A DNA stretch of 64,000 bases from Paramicrobacterium agarici (GTDB taxonomy: Bacteria > Actinomycetota > Actinomycetes > Actinomycetales > Microbacteriaceae): the NCBI RefSeq assembly GCF_002563955.1, contig NZ_PDJE01000001.1, forward strand, positions 3,162,001 to 3,226,000. The letters are read 5' to 3'. How positions within the stretch are numbered: the stretch's first letter is position 1; each line of letters starts with the position of its first letter. Below, piece after piece: positions 21,056 to 30,245 of this stretch. Made by a program: the position numbers and the translations under genes. The notes under the pieces were generated by a model. It had not been told where the DNA came from, did not search any database, and worked only from the letters and a program-made list of their open reading frames with translations.

Positions 21056-21526
21056 CTACCAGCGGTAGTGTGCGAATGCGCGGTTGGACTCGGCCATCTT
21101 GTGGGTGTCCTCACGACGCTTCACAGCGGCGCCGAGGCCGTTCGACGCGTCGAGGATCTCGTTGGTGAGTCGCTCCGTCATCGTCTTCTCGCGGCGGCCC
21201 TTCGCGTAGCTCACGAGCCAGCGCAGTGCGAGAGTGTTGGCGCGGTGAGGCTTGACCTCGACCGGCACCTGGTAGGTCGAGCCACCGACACGGCGGCTCT
21301 TGACCTCGATGGACGGACGGACGTTGTCGAGCGCCTTCTTCAGGGTGACGACAGCATCCTGGCTGTTCTTCGCCGCGACTCCCTCGAGCGCGTCGTAGAC
21401 GATGCGCTCAGCGAGAGCCTTCTTGCCGTCAACGAGAATCTTGTTGACGAGCTGGCTGACGATCGGGGCGCCGTAGACGGGGTCAGCAATGACCGGGCGC
21501 TTGGGTGCTGGTCCCTTACGTGGCAT
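21056..21526 (-). CDS. rpsG: 30S ribosomal protein S7
   Basis: 156 aa, normal length. S7 starts assembly of the 30S head and lies near the E site. Marks: [19 protein letters not shown] at the start, [20 protein letters not shown] in the middle and [14 protein letters not shown] at the end. It overlaps rpsL by one base. Confidence 0.98.
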   Translation of the reverse strand: MPRKGPAPKRPVIADPVYGAPIVSQLVNKILVDGKKALAERIVYDALEGVAAKNSQDAVVTLKKALDNVRPSIEVKSRRVGGSTYQVPVEVKPHRANTLALRWLVSYAKGRREKTMTERLTNEILDASNGLGAAVKRREDTHKMAESNRAFAHYRW

Positions 21527-21900
21527 TACTTCTTCTCCATCTTCGCGCCGTAGTGGCTGCGACCCTGCTTGCGGTTCTTGACGGCCTGCGTGTCGAGCGC
21601 ACCGCGAACGATGCGGTAGCGGACACCCGGGAGGTCCTTGACACGTCCACCACGGACGAGCACCATCGAGTGCTCCTGAAGGTTGTGACCTTCACCCGGG
21701 ATGTACGCGGTGACCTCTGTACCGTTCGAGAGCTTCACACGAGCCACCTTGCGCATTGCCGAGTTCGGCTTCTTCGGGGTGGTCGTGTAGACGCGTGTGC
21801 ACACGCCTCGCTGCTGGGGGTTGGCCTTCAGGGCGGGAGCCTTGGTCTTTGCAGACTTCGACTTGCGACCCTTGCGGACCAACTGCTGAATAGTTGGCAC
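21526..21900 (-). CDS. rpsL: 30S ribosomal protein S12
   Basis: 124 aa; decoding-centre protein. [19 protein letters not shown] begins it. The loops [18 protein letters not shown] and [18 protein letters not shown] keep lysines at the positions where streptomycin resistance usually arises (43 and 88 in E. coli/M. tuberculosis numbering), so a drug-sensitive form is expected. A leader of about 220 nt separates it from the promoter at 22127-22155. Confidence 0.98.
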   Translation of the reverse strand: MPTIQQLVRKGRKSKSAKTKAPALKANPQQRGVCTRVYTTTPKKPNSAMRKVARVKLSNGTEVTAYIPGEGHNLQEHSMVLVRGGRVKDLPGVRYRIVRGALDTQAVKNRKQGRSHYGAKMEKK

Positions 21901-22126
21901 TGCTTCTCCTCAATGTGCTGCACGGTGACAGCGAATATGTGATGGTGAGGCACGCGATCGCTCGCGCGCCGCCACGATCCGCCCATCCGACAGAATGCGA
22001 AGGATGCTGGTGGCGAATATGCCGTGGGGGTCGTTCCATTCGAACCAACCCAGGATGTGAGTGCCTCTACGCGGCTTCATCGCGCGAAGGCACGATTCAG
22101 CGCACGCGAATGCGCACACCCGATCT
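21901..22126 (-). promoter_or_regulatory. Long untranslated leader of the str operon
   Basis: Between the -10 box at 22132-22127 and the rpsL ATG at 21900 there are about 220 nt with no supported reading frame. The end supplies the ribosome binding site (GAGGAGAAGC). The length would allow a structured leader for autoregulation, but I saw no element I could name. Confidence 0.5.
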
Positions 22127-22155
22127 ATGATACGGGCACAGCGGGTGCCGGTCAA
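22127..22155 (-). promoter_or_regulatory. Promoter of the str operon (rpsL-rpsG-fusA-tuf)
   Basis: On the minus strand TTGACC (22155-22150) is followed after exactly 17 nt by TATCAT (22132-22127), a close match to the housekeeping sigma consensus. It starts 3 nt after the terminator of the preceding gene. Confidence 0.75.
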
Positions 22156-22157
22156 AT

Positions 22158-22189
22158 ACCACAGGCCCGGTCGAAACCGGGCCTGTGGT
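22158..22189 (-). terminator. Intrinsic terminator after the Q/P-rich membrane protein gene
   Basis: Perfect 14-bp stem (ACCACAGGCCCGGT against its complement) with a TTCG loop in the minus transcript, followed by ATTTGAC. It begins 16 nt after the stop at 22205. The -35 box of the str promoter follows at once. Confidence 0.85.
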
Positions 22190-22204
22190 TCGGCTCGTCG
22201 CGAC

Positions 22205-23671
22205 TTAGAACTCGTCCCATTCGAAGGTCGCTGTGCCGTCTTCGCCGAAGGTGACGGCGCCGTCGACGGAGATGTCGATCGGGTTCTCCAGGCTGACGTT
22301 CTTCTCGACTCTGTCGTCGGGCCACGTGACGGTGGCCGACAGGTCTGCTTCGCCCATCTGGTCTGTGGTCACGGCCCATCCGGAACCGTCGTACTCGCCG
22401 ACAGAGAATTCCGGCCGCGGGTCGATGGTCCAGACGATGTCCTCCACCTTCTTGGTGCCTCGGTCGCTCGCGAAGTTGGGGCAGCCGTCGGGGGCCATCT
22501 CCGTAGAAGCTTCACACTCGTCGAGGAACGCGGTCACCGCTTCTTCCGCCGCCGTCACGCCCTCCTCTGAGAGTGTCACGGTCAGCTCGGGCGCCTCTTC
22601 AGCTTCGTTGCCGAACCCAAGAACCGTCGTCGAGACGCCCTCGGCCTGGAAGACTCCCTGGTCCTCGGACATCGCGATGCTGTACGTCCCCGGAAGGGCA
22701 CGCAGCGCGGCGCTCTCGCCCGGTTCGGCTGCCACCGTCACGCCATTCACAGCGACCTTGGCATTCTGAGGTCCGACGACCGAGTACGAGACTTCGCCGA
22801 GCTTGGGCGCATCGAGCTTCCATTTGTCGAAGAAGACCATGTCTTTGCCCGCCTTGCTCAGAGAGAAGTCCTGCTCGTAGGTCTCGCCGCCCTGCGAGAT
22901 CGAGGCGGTCACCGTCGCGCTGTCGCCCGAGACCTCTGTCGACGAGATCGAGTACTTCGAGATGCGGTCGTCCGCTGCCTTGTACGCTTCGTCGGTCAAG
23001 AGCACGTCGCCCTTCTCGACCTTGACCCCGGAGTCCTTGAGCGCCTGCTCTGCCTTACCCGCCTTCAGAAGGTCGAGATACGCGGTCACCTGGTTCTCCG
23101 GAGCGTGCGCTGCGTTGCCGATGGCGAAGCCGACAACACCCGCGATAATAATGAGCAGAAGCGCTGAGCCGCCGGCGATCCAGCCGACCATTGACTTCTT
23201 TTTCTTCTGAGGAGGCTGGCCGCCGCCACCCGCGGGGTAGGCCTCGGTGTTCTGCGGCGGGTACACCTGCGTCTGCTGCGCGCCGTAATCGGGCTGCTGC
23301 GTGTAGGGATGCTGCGGACCCGTCGGCTGCTGCTCACCAGGCGTCTGCGGGTAGGGGTTCGTCGCGGCGGGCTGCTGTGGCGCTTGCGGCTGCTGCTGCG
23401 GTTGCCCATACGACTGCTGCGAGCCCGTTGACTGCTGGTACGGCTGCTGAGGCTGCTGCTGTTGGTACGGCTGCTGCGGGCCTGTCGGCTGCTGAGGCTG
23501 CTGCCGGTACGGCTGCTGCGGCTCGGGTTGCTGCGGCTGCTGACCATAGGGCTGCTGAGGCGGTTCGGGCTGCTGACCATACGGCTGCTGAGGTTCGTTG
23601 CCCTGCGGCTGGTTGCTCTGCGGGTTTCCGTGCTGCCAGGGCTGCTGCGGGTCATTGGGTGGGTACGACAT
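22205..23671 (-). CDS. Membrane-anchored protein with Q/P-rich cytosolic tail and extracellular domains
   Basis: 488 aa. Residues 1-150 are low complexity, with many QQPYGQ-type repeats and no hydrophobic stretch. KKKK then leads into one membrane helix (about 161-186), so the tail is cytosolic and the rest outside. After the helix comes an NTF2-like region (AHAPENQVTAYLDLLKAGKA) and then a PEGA/TcaA-like module (AKVAVNGVTVAAEPGE, LRALPGTYSIAMSE). The layout recalls TcaA-type wall-stress proteins but I cannot name it. It is a single gene with its own terminator, upstream of the str operon. Function unknown. Confidence 0.75.
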   Translation of the reverse strand: MSYPPNDPQQPWQHGNPQSNQPQGNEPQQPYGQQPEPPQQPYGQQPQQPEPQQPYRQQPQQPTGPQQPYQQQQPQQPYQQSTGSQQSYGQPQQQPQAPQQPAATNPYPQTPGEQQPTGPQHPYTQQPDYGAQQTQVYPPQNTEAYPAGGGGQPPQKKKKSMVGWIAGGSALLLIIIAGVVGFAIGNAAHAPENQVTAYLDLLKAGKAEQALKDSGVKVEKGDVLLTDEAYKAADDRISKYSISSTEVSGDSATVTASISQGGETYEQDFSLSKAGKDMVFFDKWKLDAPKLGEVSYSVVGPQNAKVAVNGVTVAAEPGESAALRALPGTYSIAMSEDQGVFQAEGVSTTVLGFGNEAEEAPELTVTLSEEGVTAAEEAVTAFLDECEASTEMAPDGCPNFASDRGTKKVEDIVWTIDPRPEFSVGEYDGSGWAVTTDQMGEADLSATVTWPDDRVEKNVSLENPIDISVDGAVTFGEDGTATFEWDEF

Positions 23672-23737
23672 CTCTCCCCCTCGTGCGTTGGTGATACTAG
23701 TTTGTCCGCAACCCCCGCCGCCGTCCAGGGGTACTTG

Positions 23738-24379
23738 TCACCACCGGGTCGGGGGCGCGTCGAGACTCTCCGACAGGGCGTCCAAAAGCGCGCTCACCTG
23801 CGGTTCGATAATCGTCGCAATCGCCTCTCGCGCAGCGACGCGGTGCTGCTGCAGAAACTGGCAGATGAGGCGTCCCGCGTGGTCGGCGCATTCGTCTGCG
23901 AGCCGGATCTCTGTGCGCAGCGCCTGCTTCTCTTCATCGCTCAGTTCGACGGGGCGCACCGATTCCGGCACGTCGCCGCCCTCGGCCAGCTCCCCGAGCG
24001 TGAAGAGAAACGGTTCGCCGGGAACCGGGTCCGGGTCAAGCTGCAGACCGTCGAATTCGGGATCGAGTCCCACCTCAGGGCGGTACGACCGCGATTTGCG
24101 TTTTTCGGACTCGTGCAGCTCTCGCGAGAGCAGAGGCAGATTCTGATCGGTGTAGTCGTCGACGACGTCGTCGATGAGGGCCTTCATGCGGGTCGTCAGG
24201 CCGTGCTGCACGCCGTGCGGAACATCGGCGTCGACGCCGAGCGCGGCGAGAAAGGGCGAGCCGAGGCATCGTCTGCACACGCGCGTACGCACGCGGTGCG
24301 TCGCCGGCTTCCACCGAGGGAGCCAGGCGATCCATGCGTCGACAGCGCTGCCGACCTTGGCCTCGAGGGTCCGCTCCAT
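23738..24379 (-). CDS. Conserved-looking soluble protein of unknown function
   Basis: 213 aa, ATG at 24379. I do not recognise a domain. The N-terminal third has a CRRC pair (HRVRTRVCRRCLGSPF, about residues 27-42) that could bind metal; the middle is acidic (DPEFDGLQLDPDPVPGE); the C-terminal third looks helical (DECADHAGRLICQFLQQHR). No signal peptide or membrane helix. It follows the signalling operon after 28 nt on the same strand, so it may be its last gene. Confidence 0.65.
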   Translation of the reverse strand: MERTLEAKVGSAVDAWIAWLPRWKPATHRVRTRVCRRCLGSPFLAALGVDADVPHGVQHGLTTRMKALIDDVVDDYTDQNLPLLSRELHESEKRKSRSYRPEVGLDPEFDGLQLDPDPVPGEPFLFTLGELAEGGDVPESVRPVELSDEEKQALRTEIRLADECADHAGRLICQFLQQHRVAAREAIATIIEPQVSALLDALSESLDAPPTRW

Positions 24380-24407
24380 ACGACAACCGTACTCTGCGCG
24401 GTGCCGT

Positions 24408-24920
24408 TCAGTCTTTCTCCCACGGCCAGAGCGGCCGCTTCGGGTCGTCTCCCCCGAGCCCGATCATCACGACGAAGCTGATGTGCACGAGCGCAGCGAG
24501 CACCCCAATCGCGAGGCTGTACGGCCGCAGCAGCTCGTGCAGGGCGAACTCGAGCAGCACGCCCGGGTCGCGCAGGGCGACGGCCCGCAGCATCCCGCCG
24601 ATGACCACGTAGCCGACGAGCGCGCCGAGTCCCGTGAGCAGCCCGCCGCCAAGCGGAACACGAACCGCGAGATCGCCCCGCTCGCGCTCTTGAACGAGGT
24701 GCACGGCCGCGCCAACGAGCCGCAGAGCGACGATCACGATCGATGTCGCGACCATCGAGGGACCGAGCAGGAGGCTCGCGTCGACGTCGATGACGTCGGT
24801 GTCGGTCAGAAGGCTCAGGATGCCGAAGCTGGCGACGACGAGCGCGAGATACAGCGCGACGGCGAACGCCGCCTGGGCCAGAGCGATCAGCCGCGGATCT
24901 CTGGCCTCACTCGGTTCCAT
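24408..24920 (-). CDS. Small membrane protein, four predicted helices
   Basis: 170 aa from the ATG at 24920; the open frame runs further upstream inside the FHA gene but without a ribosome binding site. Hydrophobic stretches are ALAQAAFAVALYLALVVASF, LLLGPSMVATSIVIVALRLV, LLTGLGALVGYVVIGGML and AIGVLAALVHISFVVMIGL. The short C-tail ends in WPWEKD. It overlaps the FHA protein gene by 14 nt and so belongs to the Ig/MoxR/DUF58 operon. No known function. Confidence 0.7.
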   Translation of the reverse strand: MEPSEARDPRLIALAQAAFAVALYLALVVASFGILSLLTDTDVIDVDASLLLGPSMVATSIVIVALRLVGAAVHLVQERERGDLAVRVPLGGGLLTGLGALVGYVVIGGMLRAVALRDPGVLLEFALHELLRPYSLAIGVLAALVHISFVVMIGLGGDDPKRPLWPWEKD

Positions 24921-25548
24921 CGCTGCCCCTCGCCCGAAGCGAAGCGAGAGCGCGCCCGAAAAGGATTCCCCCGTCACGCGGGGCGGGCGTCGGCACCCCG
25001 GGAACGCACGCGGTCTCGCGCCCCGACGCATCGATGATGCGTGTGCCGTTCGTCGAGTTGAGGTCGGTGACCCAGACCGCGCCGCGCGACCATTGAACGG
25101 CGGCGTGCGTCTTCGACATGCTGCGACTGACATCGACGACGGCGATGGCCTGCGCGTCAGGGAAGGCGGACTGCGCGTTCGGGTCACGGCCGATCAGGAT
25201 GCTGCCGTCGACAGCGATCCGCGTGCCGTCTTCGAACTCGAGCTCGCAGTCCGACGTGCTGTCGTCGAGCGCGGGCACGGGCGCAACGCCCGGTGCAGGG
25301 GCGCCCGCGGAAGCCGGGATCGTGTCGATGTCGGCCTGCATGCCGGGAGGCAGCCCGATGAAGCCCGGTCGCGTCACGGCCTCGGATGCCTCGGGCTTCT
25401 CGCCCTGCTCAGAGTCGGGTCGCGTCGGCGACGCCGCTGCCTGCTCGTCGGGCAGCGGTGGCAGAGGCGGCCGCGGAGGAACCGGCACGCCGTTCCACGT
25501 GTCAGGCTGCGCGCCGCCTGCGCGTGCGGCGGCGTCGTCAGCGCTCAT
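24907..25548 (-). CDS. FHA-domain protein
   Basis: 213 aa. Residues 1-95 are proline/alanine-rich and disordered; about 100-200 form one FHA domain, a phosphothreonine reader. The key residues are present: GR (120-121), SKTH (145-148) and NSTNG (164-168). No membrane segment. The gene overlaps the transglutaminase-fold gene by 11 nt. With a kinase and a PP2C phosphatase in the neighbouring operon, it probably links that phosphorylation to the MoxR/DUF58 machinery. Confidence 0.88.
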   Translation of the reverse strand: MSADDAAARAGGAQPDTWNGVPVPPRPPLPPLPDEQAAASPTRPDSEQGEKPEASEAVTRPGFIGLPPGMQADIDTIPASAGAPAPGVAPVPALDDSTSDCELEFEDGTRIAVDGSILIGRDPNAQSAFPDAQAIAVVDVSRSMSKTHAAVQWSRGAVWVTDLNSTNGTRIIDASGRETACVPGVPTPAPRDGGILFGRALASLRARGSDGTE

Positions 25549-27973
25549 CGTTCCTCCTCGACGCCTTCGACCGCTTCGGCGCTCGTCGTGCGCGACTGAC
25601 CCGGAAACGGCTCACCTGACGTCGCCACCAGCCTACCGCTCGCGCCGCGAGTCGCGACTGCTCATCTGACTGACTCCACAGGTCGTCGACCGTCGAATCG
25701 GGGGCGTCGTGAGCGCCGAAAACGGCGGCGTCTGCGTCGAAGGCGAGCGATTCGAGCGTGGCTGTTCCCGCAGCATCCGTCTCCCTCTGCACCGCGAGCG
25801 ATTCGATGACGCCGGAGCGAGTGCGCACGGGAACGTCGTAGCCGAGCTCGGCGTGGCGATCGAGAAACTCGTCCCACGCGCCAGACGCCCGTGCATGGGC
25901 GGACTCCGCACGGCGACGCCGCTTCACGCGCCGCCGCTTGACGAGCGCGATGATCAGCAGCGGCACGAGATAGAGCAGCAGCAGTCCGCCGAGCGTCGAC
26001 AGCGCCGCCACCGCCCAGCCGGGCAGAGCGAACGCGTCTTCGTCGTCTTCGTCTTTCTTGTCGTCGATCTCGCTCTCGGTCAGCAGATCGTCTGGACGCT
26101 TCTCTGACCGCGGGGGCTGCCGCACCTGGGGCTGAGGCTCGCTCTGCGGCTTCGGGTTCTGGTCTTGCGGAATCTCGGTCTCGTCTGGAGTCGGAAAGAA
26201 CGGAATCCAGCCGACGCCCTCGAACGGCACCTCGACCCAGGCCGTGACGTCGTCACCCGTGACGGTGGTGGGAGAGCCTTCGATGATCGACTTCGGCGCG
26301 AATCCCATGACGACGCGAGCCGGGTACCCGAAGCTGCGGGCCATGAGCGCCATCGCCGACGCATACTGCTCTTCGTCGCCGATGAGCTGCGAGCGAGTGA
26401 ACAGCTCCTCCATGCGATCAGCTCCGTGTCCGGCGCGTGATGACGCAGCATCCTCTTCTCGCCCGTGGCTGAGGTAGCCGTTGGTGACGAGCGCGGACTC
26501 GATGGCGCGAAGCTGATCGATCGGCGTCTCGGCCGCGCCAGCGTACTCCTTTGCCTTCGCCACGACGACGTCGGGAACCTTCTCGACGGGAGGCATTCCG
26601 ACCGGGGCCACAGGAGTGTCTGAGAGCTCTTCGTCACCGGGCACGGCCTGGATGCCGCTGCGCATGGAGTACTCGATGCCTGACGTAACGCCGTCGATCA
26701 GCACGGCGGAGCTCGTCGACGCGTTGTAGCGGAAGCCCGCGGACCGTTCGCGGTCGATGCCGTCGAGGTCGATTCTCTGGGGAACGCCCATCGTGGGCAG
26801 CCACGGTCCGGAGTAGCCGAGAACATCGATCGAGATGCCGCGTCTGTCGACGATGTCGGCGAGCGGCGCGGTGGGCAGCGTCGATCCGCTGAGTTCGTAC
26901 AGCCCGGAGCCTTCGGTTGCCAGCTCAGGCCCTGCGACGTTCCAGAGGTGCCCGTCGTAGGTGTCCATGACCGCGAGACGCAGACGATCGCCCGGGATCA
27001 TTCCCGTGACCGTGAACAAGTCGGTCTCGTTGAGCGTCTTCGTGTAGATGCGGTAGCCCGAGAGCGGGCTCGGGAACAGCTCGGGGTCGAACGGCGGCTG
27101 CACCTCGTCGCGCACCACGAGCCTGCTTTCAGGAGCGGGGTGAAGAAGGGATGCTGCCAAGCCGCCGATCACGATGGAGGCGAGTGCTACGGCTGCGGTG
27201 CCGACAACGCGCGCGCGACGCAGTCCCGACTTCTCAGAGAGGCTGATGTTCTTGCCCTCCGGGCGGCGCCATCCGAGCCAGATCAAGGCGATGACCGCCA
27301 CGGCCAGGCCGCGCAGCGGTGCGAAGAACGGCTCTCGTGTGCCGAGCACGACCGGCAGCGCAAAGGCGGCGAGAGGCACGAGCAGCACGAGGCCGCAGCG
27401 CCACAGCGTGCGGTAGCGCTTCGGCAGCCAGCGGAACAGCAGAACGCCGGCGACGACGCCGAGCACGCACGCGAAGACGTACGGCAGCACGGCGAGATGC
27501 GGCGGTGCCCCGACGGGAGCGGCGAGGGTTACGACGTCTGTCCAGCCGAACACAGCGCCGACCGCGAGGTCTCGCACCGTATCGAGGGTCGGAAGCACGA
27601 ACCACAGGGCATCGCCGGGCAGAGCGAGAGCGCTGCCGAAGAGAAAGTACGCCACGAACAGCGCGAGCACTGTCGTCACCGCGTTGAGCCGCAGCCGGTG
27701 ACTGCCCCACGCGACACCGAGCCCGACGGCGAGCCCCCCGAGCGAAGCCGAAAGGTGCGTCAGTCCGTCGAAGACGGGCATCCACCCGAGAAGGCCGATG
27801 ACGACGAGTCCCGCGACCACGGCCACGTCGACCCAGGTCTGGGTTGTCACGGTTCCGGGCGCTAACGCCGCCCGGTTCTCGCGAGGGGTGCGCGCGAAAA
27901 CGCCGCTGAGCCGCCGCTTCTGCGTACCGGCGTCCTGCTGCTGGGCCTTGCGAGCCGCGCGCCTCTCGCTCAC
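25538..27973 (-). CDS. TgpA-like membrane protein with transglutaminase fold lacking the catalytic triad
   Basis: 811 aa. The N-terminal half has about seven membrane helices (residues 47-270); an extracellular region follows; the transglutaminase-like core is at about 465-600; a helix near 655-680 leads to a basic cytosolic tail. In active relatives the core has Cys in a CE[QH][FY]ASA motif, His in AHAW and Asp in DPT. Here they read EEQYASA (Glu 534), VTAWVEV (Thr 577) and FFPTP (Phe 593). All three appear lost while the surrounding fold is kept, so it is probably a binding protein and not an enzyme. It overlaps the DUF58 gene by 4 nt. The MoxR-DUF58-TgpA trio is common in bacteria. Confidence 0.85.
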   Translation of the reverse strand: MSERRAARKAQQQDAGTQKRRLSGVFARTPRENRAALAPGTVTTQTWVDVAVVAGLVVIGLLGWMPVFDGLTHLSASLGGLAVGLGVAWGSHRLRLNAVTTVLALFVAYFLFGSALALPGDALWFVLPTLDTVRDLAVGAVFGWTDVVTLAAPVGAPPHLAVLPYVFACVLGVVAGVLLFRWLPKRYRTLWRCGLVLLVPLAAFALPVVLGTREPFFAPLRGLAVAVIALIWLGWRRPEGKNISLSEKSGLRRARVVGTAAVALASIVIGGLAASLLHPAPESRLVVRDEVQPPFDPELFPSPLSGYRIYTKTLNETDLFTVTGMIPGDRLRLAVMDTYDGHLWNVAGPELATEGSGLYELSGSTLPTAPLADIVDRRGISIDVLGYSGPWLPTMGVPQRIDLDGIDRERSAGFRYNASTSSAVLIDGVTSGIEYSMRSGIQAVPGDEELSDTPVAPVGMPPVEKVPDVVVAKAKEYAGAAETPIDQLRAIESALVTNGYLSHGREEDAASSRAGHGADRMEELFTRSQLIGDEEQYASAMALMARSFGYPARVVMGFAPKSIIEGSPTTVTGDDVTAWVEVPFEGVGWIPFFPTPDETEIPQDQNPKPQSEPQPQVRQPPRSEKRPDDLLTESEIDDKKDEDDEDAFALPGWAVAALSTLGGLLLLYLVPLLIIALVKRRRVKRRRRAESAHARASGAWDEFLDRHAELGYDVPVRTRSGVIESLAVQRETDAAGTATLESLAFDADAAVFGAHDAPDSTVDDLWSQSDEQSRLAARAVGWWRRQVSRFRVSRARRAPKRSKASRRNDER

Positions 27974-29256
27974 TGCGCCTTCTCCATGATGCGGGTCAGG
28001 TCGCGGAGCGCACCGATCGTGTACACCTGCAGCCCGGCGACGTCTTGAACGCGCGGCTGGCCGCCTTCGGCGACGCGCAGGGCGATCACGTTGACCTCGC
28101 CCGAAAAGAGCCTTTGGATGCTGCGGTAGTCACCAGCATCCATCATCGACCCCGCGACGATTACGACGACGCTGGGGTCGGGAAGTCGCTTCGTGGCGTT
28201 GCGGGCGAAATCGCGAGCGGACTCGTCGGAGTCGAACGGCTGAATGCGGCAACTGTCGTCGAGCATTGCCTGCAGCGTGTGCGTGCGCAGCCGCATCCCC
28301 TCGCTGACCACGTTGATATCGGTGGCGTCTCTGATCACCTGCGTCGCGATCGATGCCGTCACCGACACGGCAGTCTCGAACTCGTCGTCGCTTGCGTAGT
28401 AACGCCGGTTGGCGCTGTGCACGATGGTGAGCTGCGACCGGCGAGACTCCTCGAACTGCCGCACCATGAGCTGCCCCGTTCGCGCGGAGCTGCGCCAGTG
28501 CACGTACCGCACGTCGTCGCCGCGCACGTAGTCGCGCAACGCGTGAAACGAGATGTCGTTGTTGGTGATCTTCTTGGTGATCTGGCCTTCGAGGTCGCGC
28601 ACGAGTCCGGCGGCGGTGGGATGCAGGCGCACGACGCGCGGATGCACGAAGAGCTCTATCGGGTCCGTCCAGTCGACGCTGCGGCGGAACAAACCGAGGC
28701 GGTCACCGCGCACGGAGCGAGCCGGGCCGGCGATGATCACCGCGCGACGCTCGGTGGGAACGGCGAACAGCTCTTCAGAGACGTCGTCGGGCGTGAGTCC
28801 GGGAACGTCGAAGACCGCGAGACCGTCGCCGACGGGCAGCTCGAATGTCGTCGCGAGCGAGTTGCGCTTTGCCGTGTTCGTCACGATCATCTCGCCGACG
28901 GCGCGCTCCCCCACGGTGACGCGGCGCGGGTTCAACCGCACAGACACCGCGAAGCGCGAGCGGCCGATGGTGAACAGCGCCGCGATGGCAAAGGCGCTCA
29001 CGAACGCGGCACCCGCGAAGACGAGTTCGGCCCAGCCGAGCACGAGACCCGCGGCGAGTAGCACGACCCCGACGACGGCGACGAGCCACCCGGTCGAGCT
29101 CACGGTGGCGAAAAACGGGTGAATGGCCTTCGTCACGGGCACGACGAATGTCGCGAGCCCCTGCCTGACCCTCTGCGTCGTCGTCGCAGCACGTGTCAGC
29201 AGCGGCGACAGACGCGTCGTCGACTGCGGGCTTTCGTGCTCGACGGTCGTTGTCAT
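27970..29256 (-). CDS. DUF58 protein with vWA-like fold, MoxR partner
   Basis: 428 aa from the ATG at 29256, which overlaps the MoxR stop by 4 nt. Two membrane helices (about residues 55-95) precede a soluble part. The DUF58 signature is clear: DISFHALRDYVRGDDVRYVH followed by WRSSARTGQLMVRQFE. The last third reads as a von Willebrand A-like fold (LTIVHSANRR, PDPSVVVIVAGSMMDAGD). DUF58 proteins are thought to work with MoxR ATPases in assembling or maturing envelope proteins. Confidence 0.88.
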   Translation of the reverse strand: MTTTVEHESPQSTTRLSPLLTRAATTTQRVRQGLATFVVPVTKAIHPFFATVSSTGWLVAVVGVVLLAAGLVLGWAELVFAGAAFVSAFAIAALFTIGRSRFAVSVRLNPRRVTVGERAVGEMIVTNTAKRNSLATTFELPVGDGLAVFDVPGLTPDDVSEELFAVPTERRAVIIAGPARSVRGDRLGLFRRSVDWTDPIELFVHPRVVRLHPTAAGLVRDLEGQITKKITNNDISFHALRDYVRGDDVRYVHWRSSARTGQLMVRQFEESRRSQLTIVHSANRRYYASDDEFETAVSVTASIATQVIRDATDINVVSEGMRLRTHTLQAMLDDSCRIQPFDSDESARDFARNATKRLPDPSVVVIVAGSMMDAGDYRSIQRLFSGEVNVIALRVAEGGQPRVQDVAGLQVYTIGALRDLTRIMEKAQ

Positions 29257-30245
29257 GCTGCGCGATACGCCGGCGGTGTGATCGAGAGAAGGATGCGGTC
29301 GATGATCTGATCTGCCTTGGTGCCGGCGAACTCCGACTCCGGATCGACGAGCAGACGGTGTGCGAGCACGGGGACGGCGAGCGCGTTGACATCGTCGGGC
29401 GTCGCGTACGTGCGCCCCTGGCTGAGAGCCCACACCTTTACGATGCGTGCGAGGGCAAGGCCGCCGCGCATGCTCACGCCCAGCGCAACGTCTTTGTCAG
29501 AGCGTGTCGCATGAATGATGTCGGTGATGTACTCCATGATCGAGCGCTCAACGTGCACCTGCCCGGCGAGCGCAATCATGGCGTTCACCGACTCAGCGTT
29601 GATGATGGGGCCGACGCTCGTCGACCTCGAGCGGTTCGCAGCATCCATGAGCAGCTCGACGCTCGTGTCACGATCGGGGTAGCCGAGCGAGGTCTTCACG
29701 AGAAAGCGGTCGAGCTGTGCTTCGGGAAGCTTGTAGGTTCCCGACTGCTCGACGGGGTTCTGCGTGGCGATCACCATGAAGGGGCTGCCGACGGGGTGCG
29801 TCTCTCCGTCGACAGTGACGAGGCCCTCTTCCATGACCTCGAGCAGGGCACTCTGTGTCTTGGGCGACGCGCGGTTGATCTCGTCGGCGAGCACGATCTG
29901 GGCGAAGATCGGTCCCTTGTGAAACTCGAAGACGTGCGTCTGCTGGTTATAGATCGTCACGCCGGTGACGTCGCTGGGGAGCAGGTCGGGAGTGAACTGG
30001 ATGCGGGAGCTTGCGCCCTCGAGCGTGTTCGCGAGCGACTTCGCCAGCACGGTCTTACCCGTTCCGGGGTAGTCCTCGAGAAGCACGTGGCCGCCGGTCA
30101 GTAGAGACGCGATAACCAGCCTGATGACGTCTTGCTTGCCGACGATGGCCTTGTCGACGTTGTCGACGAGGCTCGTGAAGGCGTCCTTGAACCAGTTCGC
30201 CTGCTCCTGTGTGATGTCCAATGATGTCTCCTGATCATGGTTCAT
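29253..30245 (-). CDS. MoxR-family AAA+ ATPase
   Basis: 330 aa from the ATG at 30245, overlapping the stop of the giant Ig-like gene by 4 nt. Walker A is GYPGTGKT-like (DYPGTGKTVLAKSL), Walker B is VLADEINRASPKTQSALLEV, sensor 1 lies in MVIATQNPVEQSGTYKLPEA, and the lid carries arginine finger candidates. MoxR ATPases act as chaperone-like partners of vWA proteins. Context (Ig-repeat protein before, DUF58 after) suggests it helps mature or place that surface protein. Confidence 0.92.
   Translation of the reverse strand: MNHDQETSLDITQEQANWFKDAFTSLVDNVDKAIVGKQDVIRLVIASLLTGGHVLLEDYPGTGKTVLAKSLANTLEGASSRIQFTPDLLPSDVTGVTIYNQQTHVFEFHKGPIFAQIVLADEINRASPKTQSALLEVMEEGLVTVDGETHPVGSPFMVIATQNPVEQSGTYKLPEAQLDRFLVKTSLGYPDRDTSVELLMDAANRSRSTSVGPIINAESVNAMIALAGQVHVERSIMEYITDIIHATRSDKDVALGVSMRGGLALARIVKVWALSQGRTYATPDDVNALAVPVLAHRLLVDPESEFAGTKADQIIDRILLSITPPAYRAA

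Noticed and set aside
23233..23650. Repeated CTGCTG/QQPYGQ-like units as a possible DNA repeat array or CRISPR
   Set aside because: The units are irregular and in frame; they encode the Q/P-rich tail of the membrane protein.
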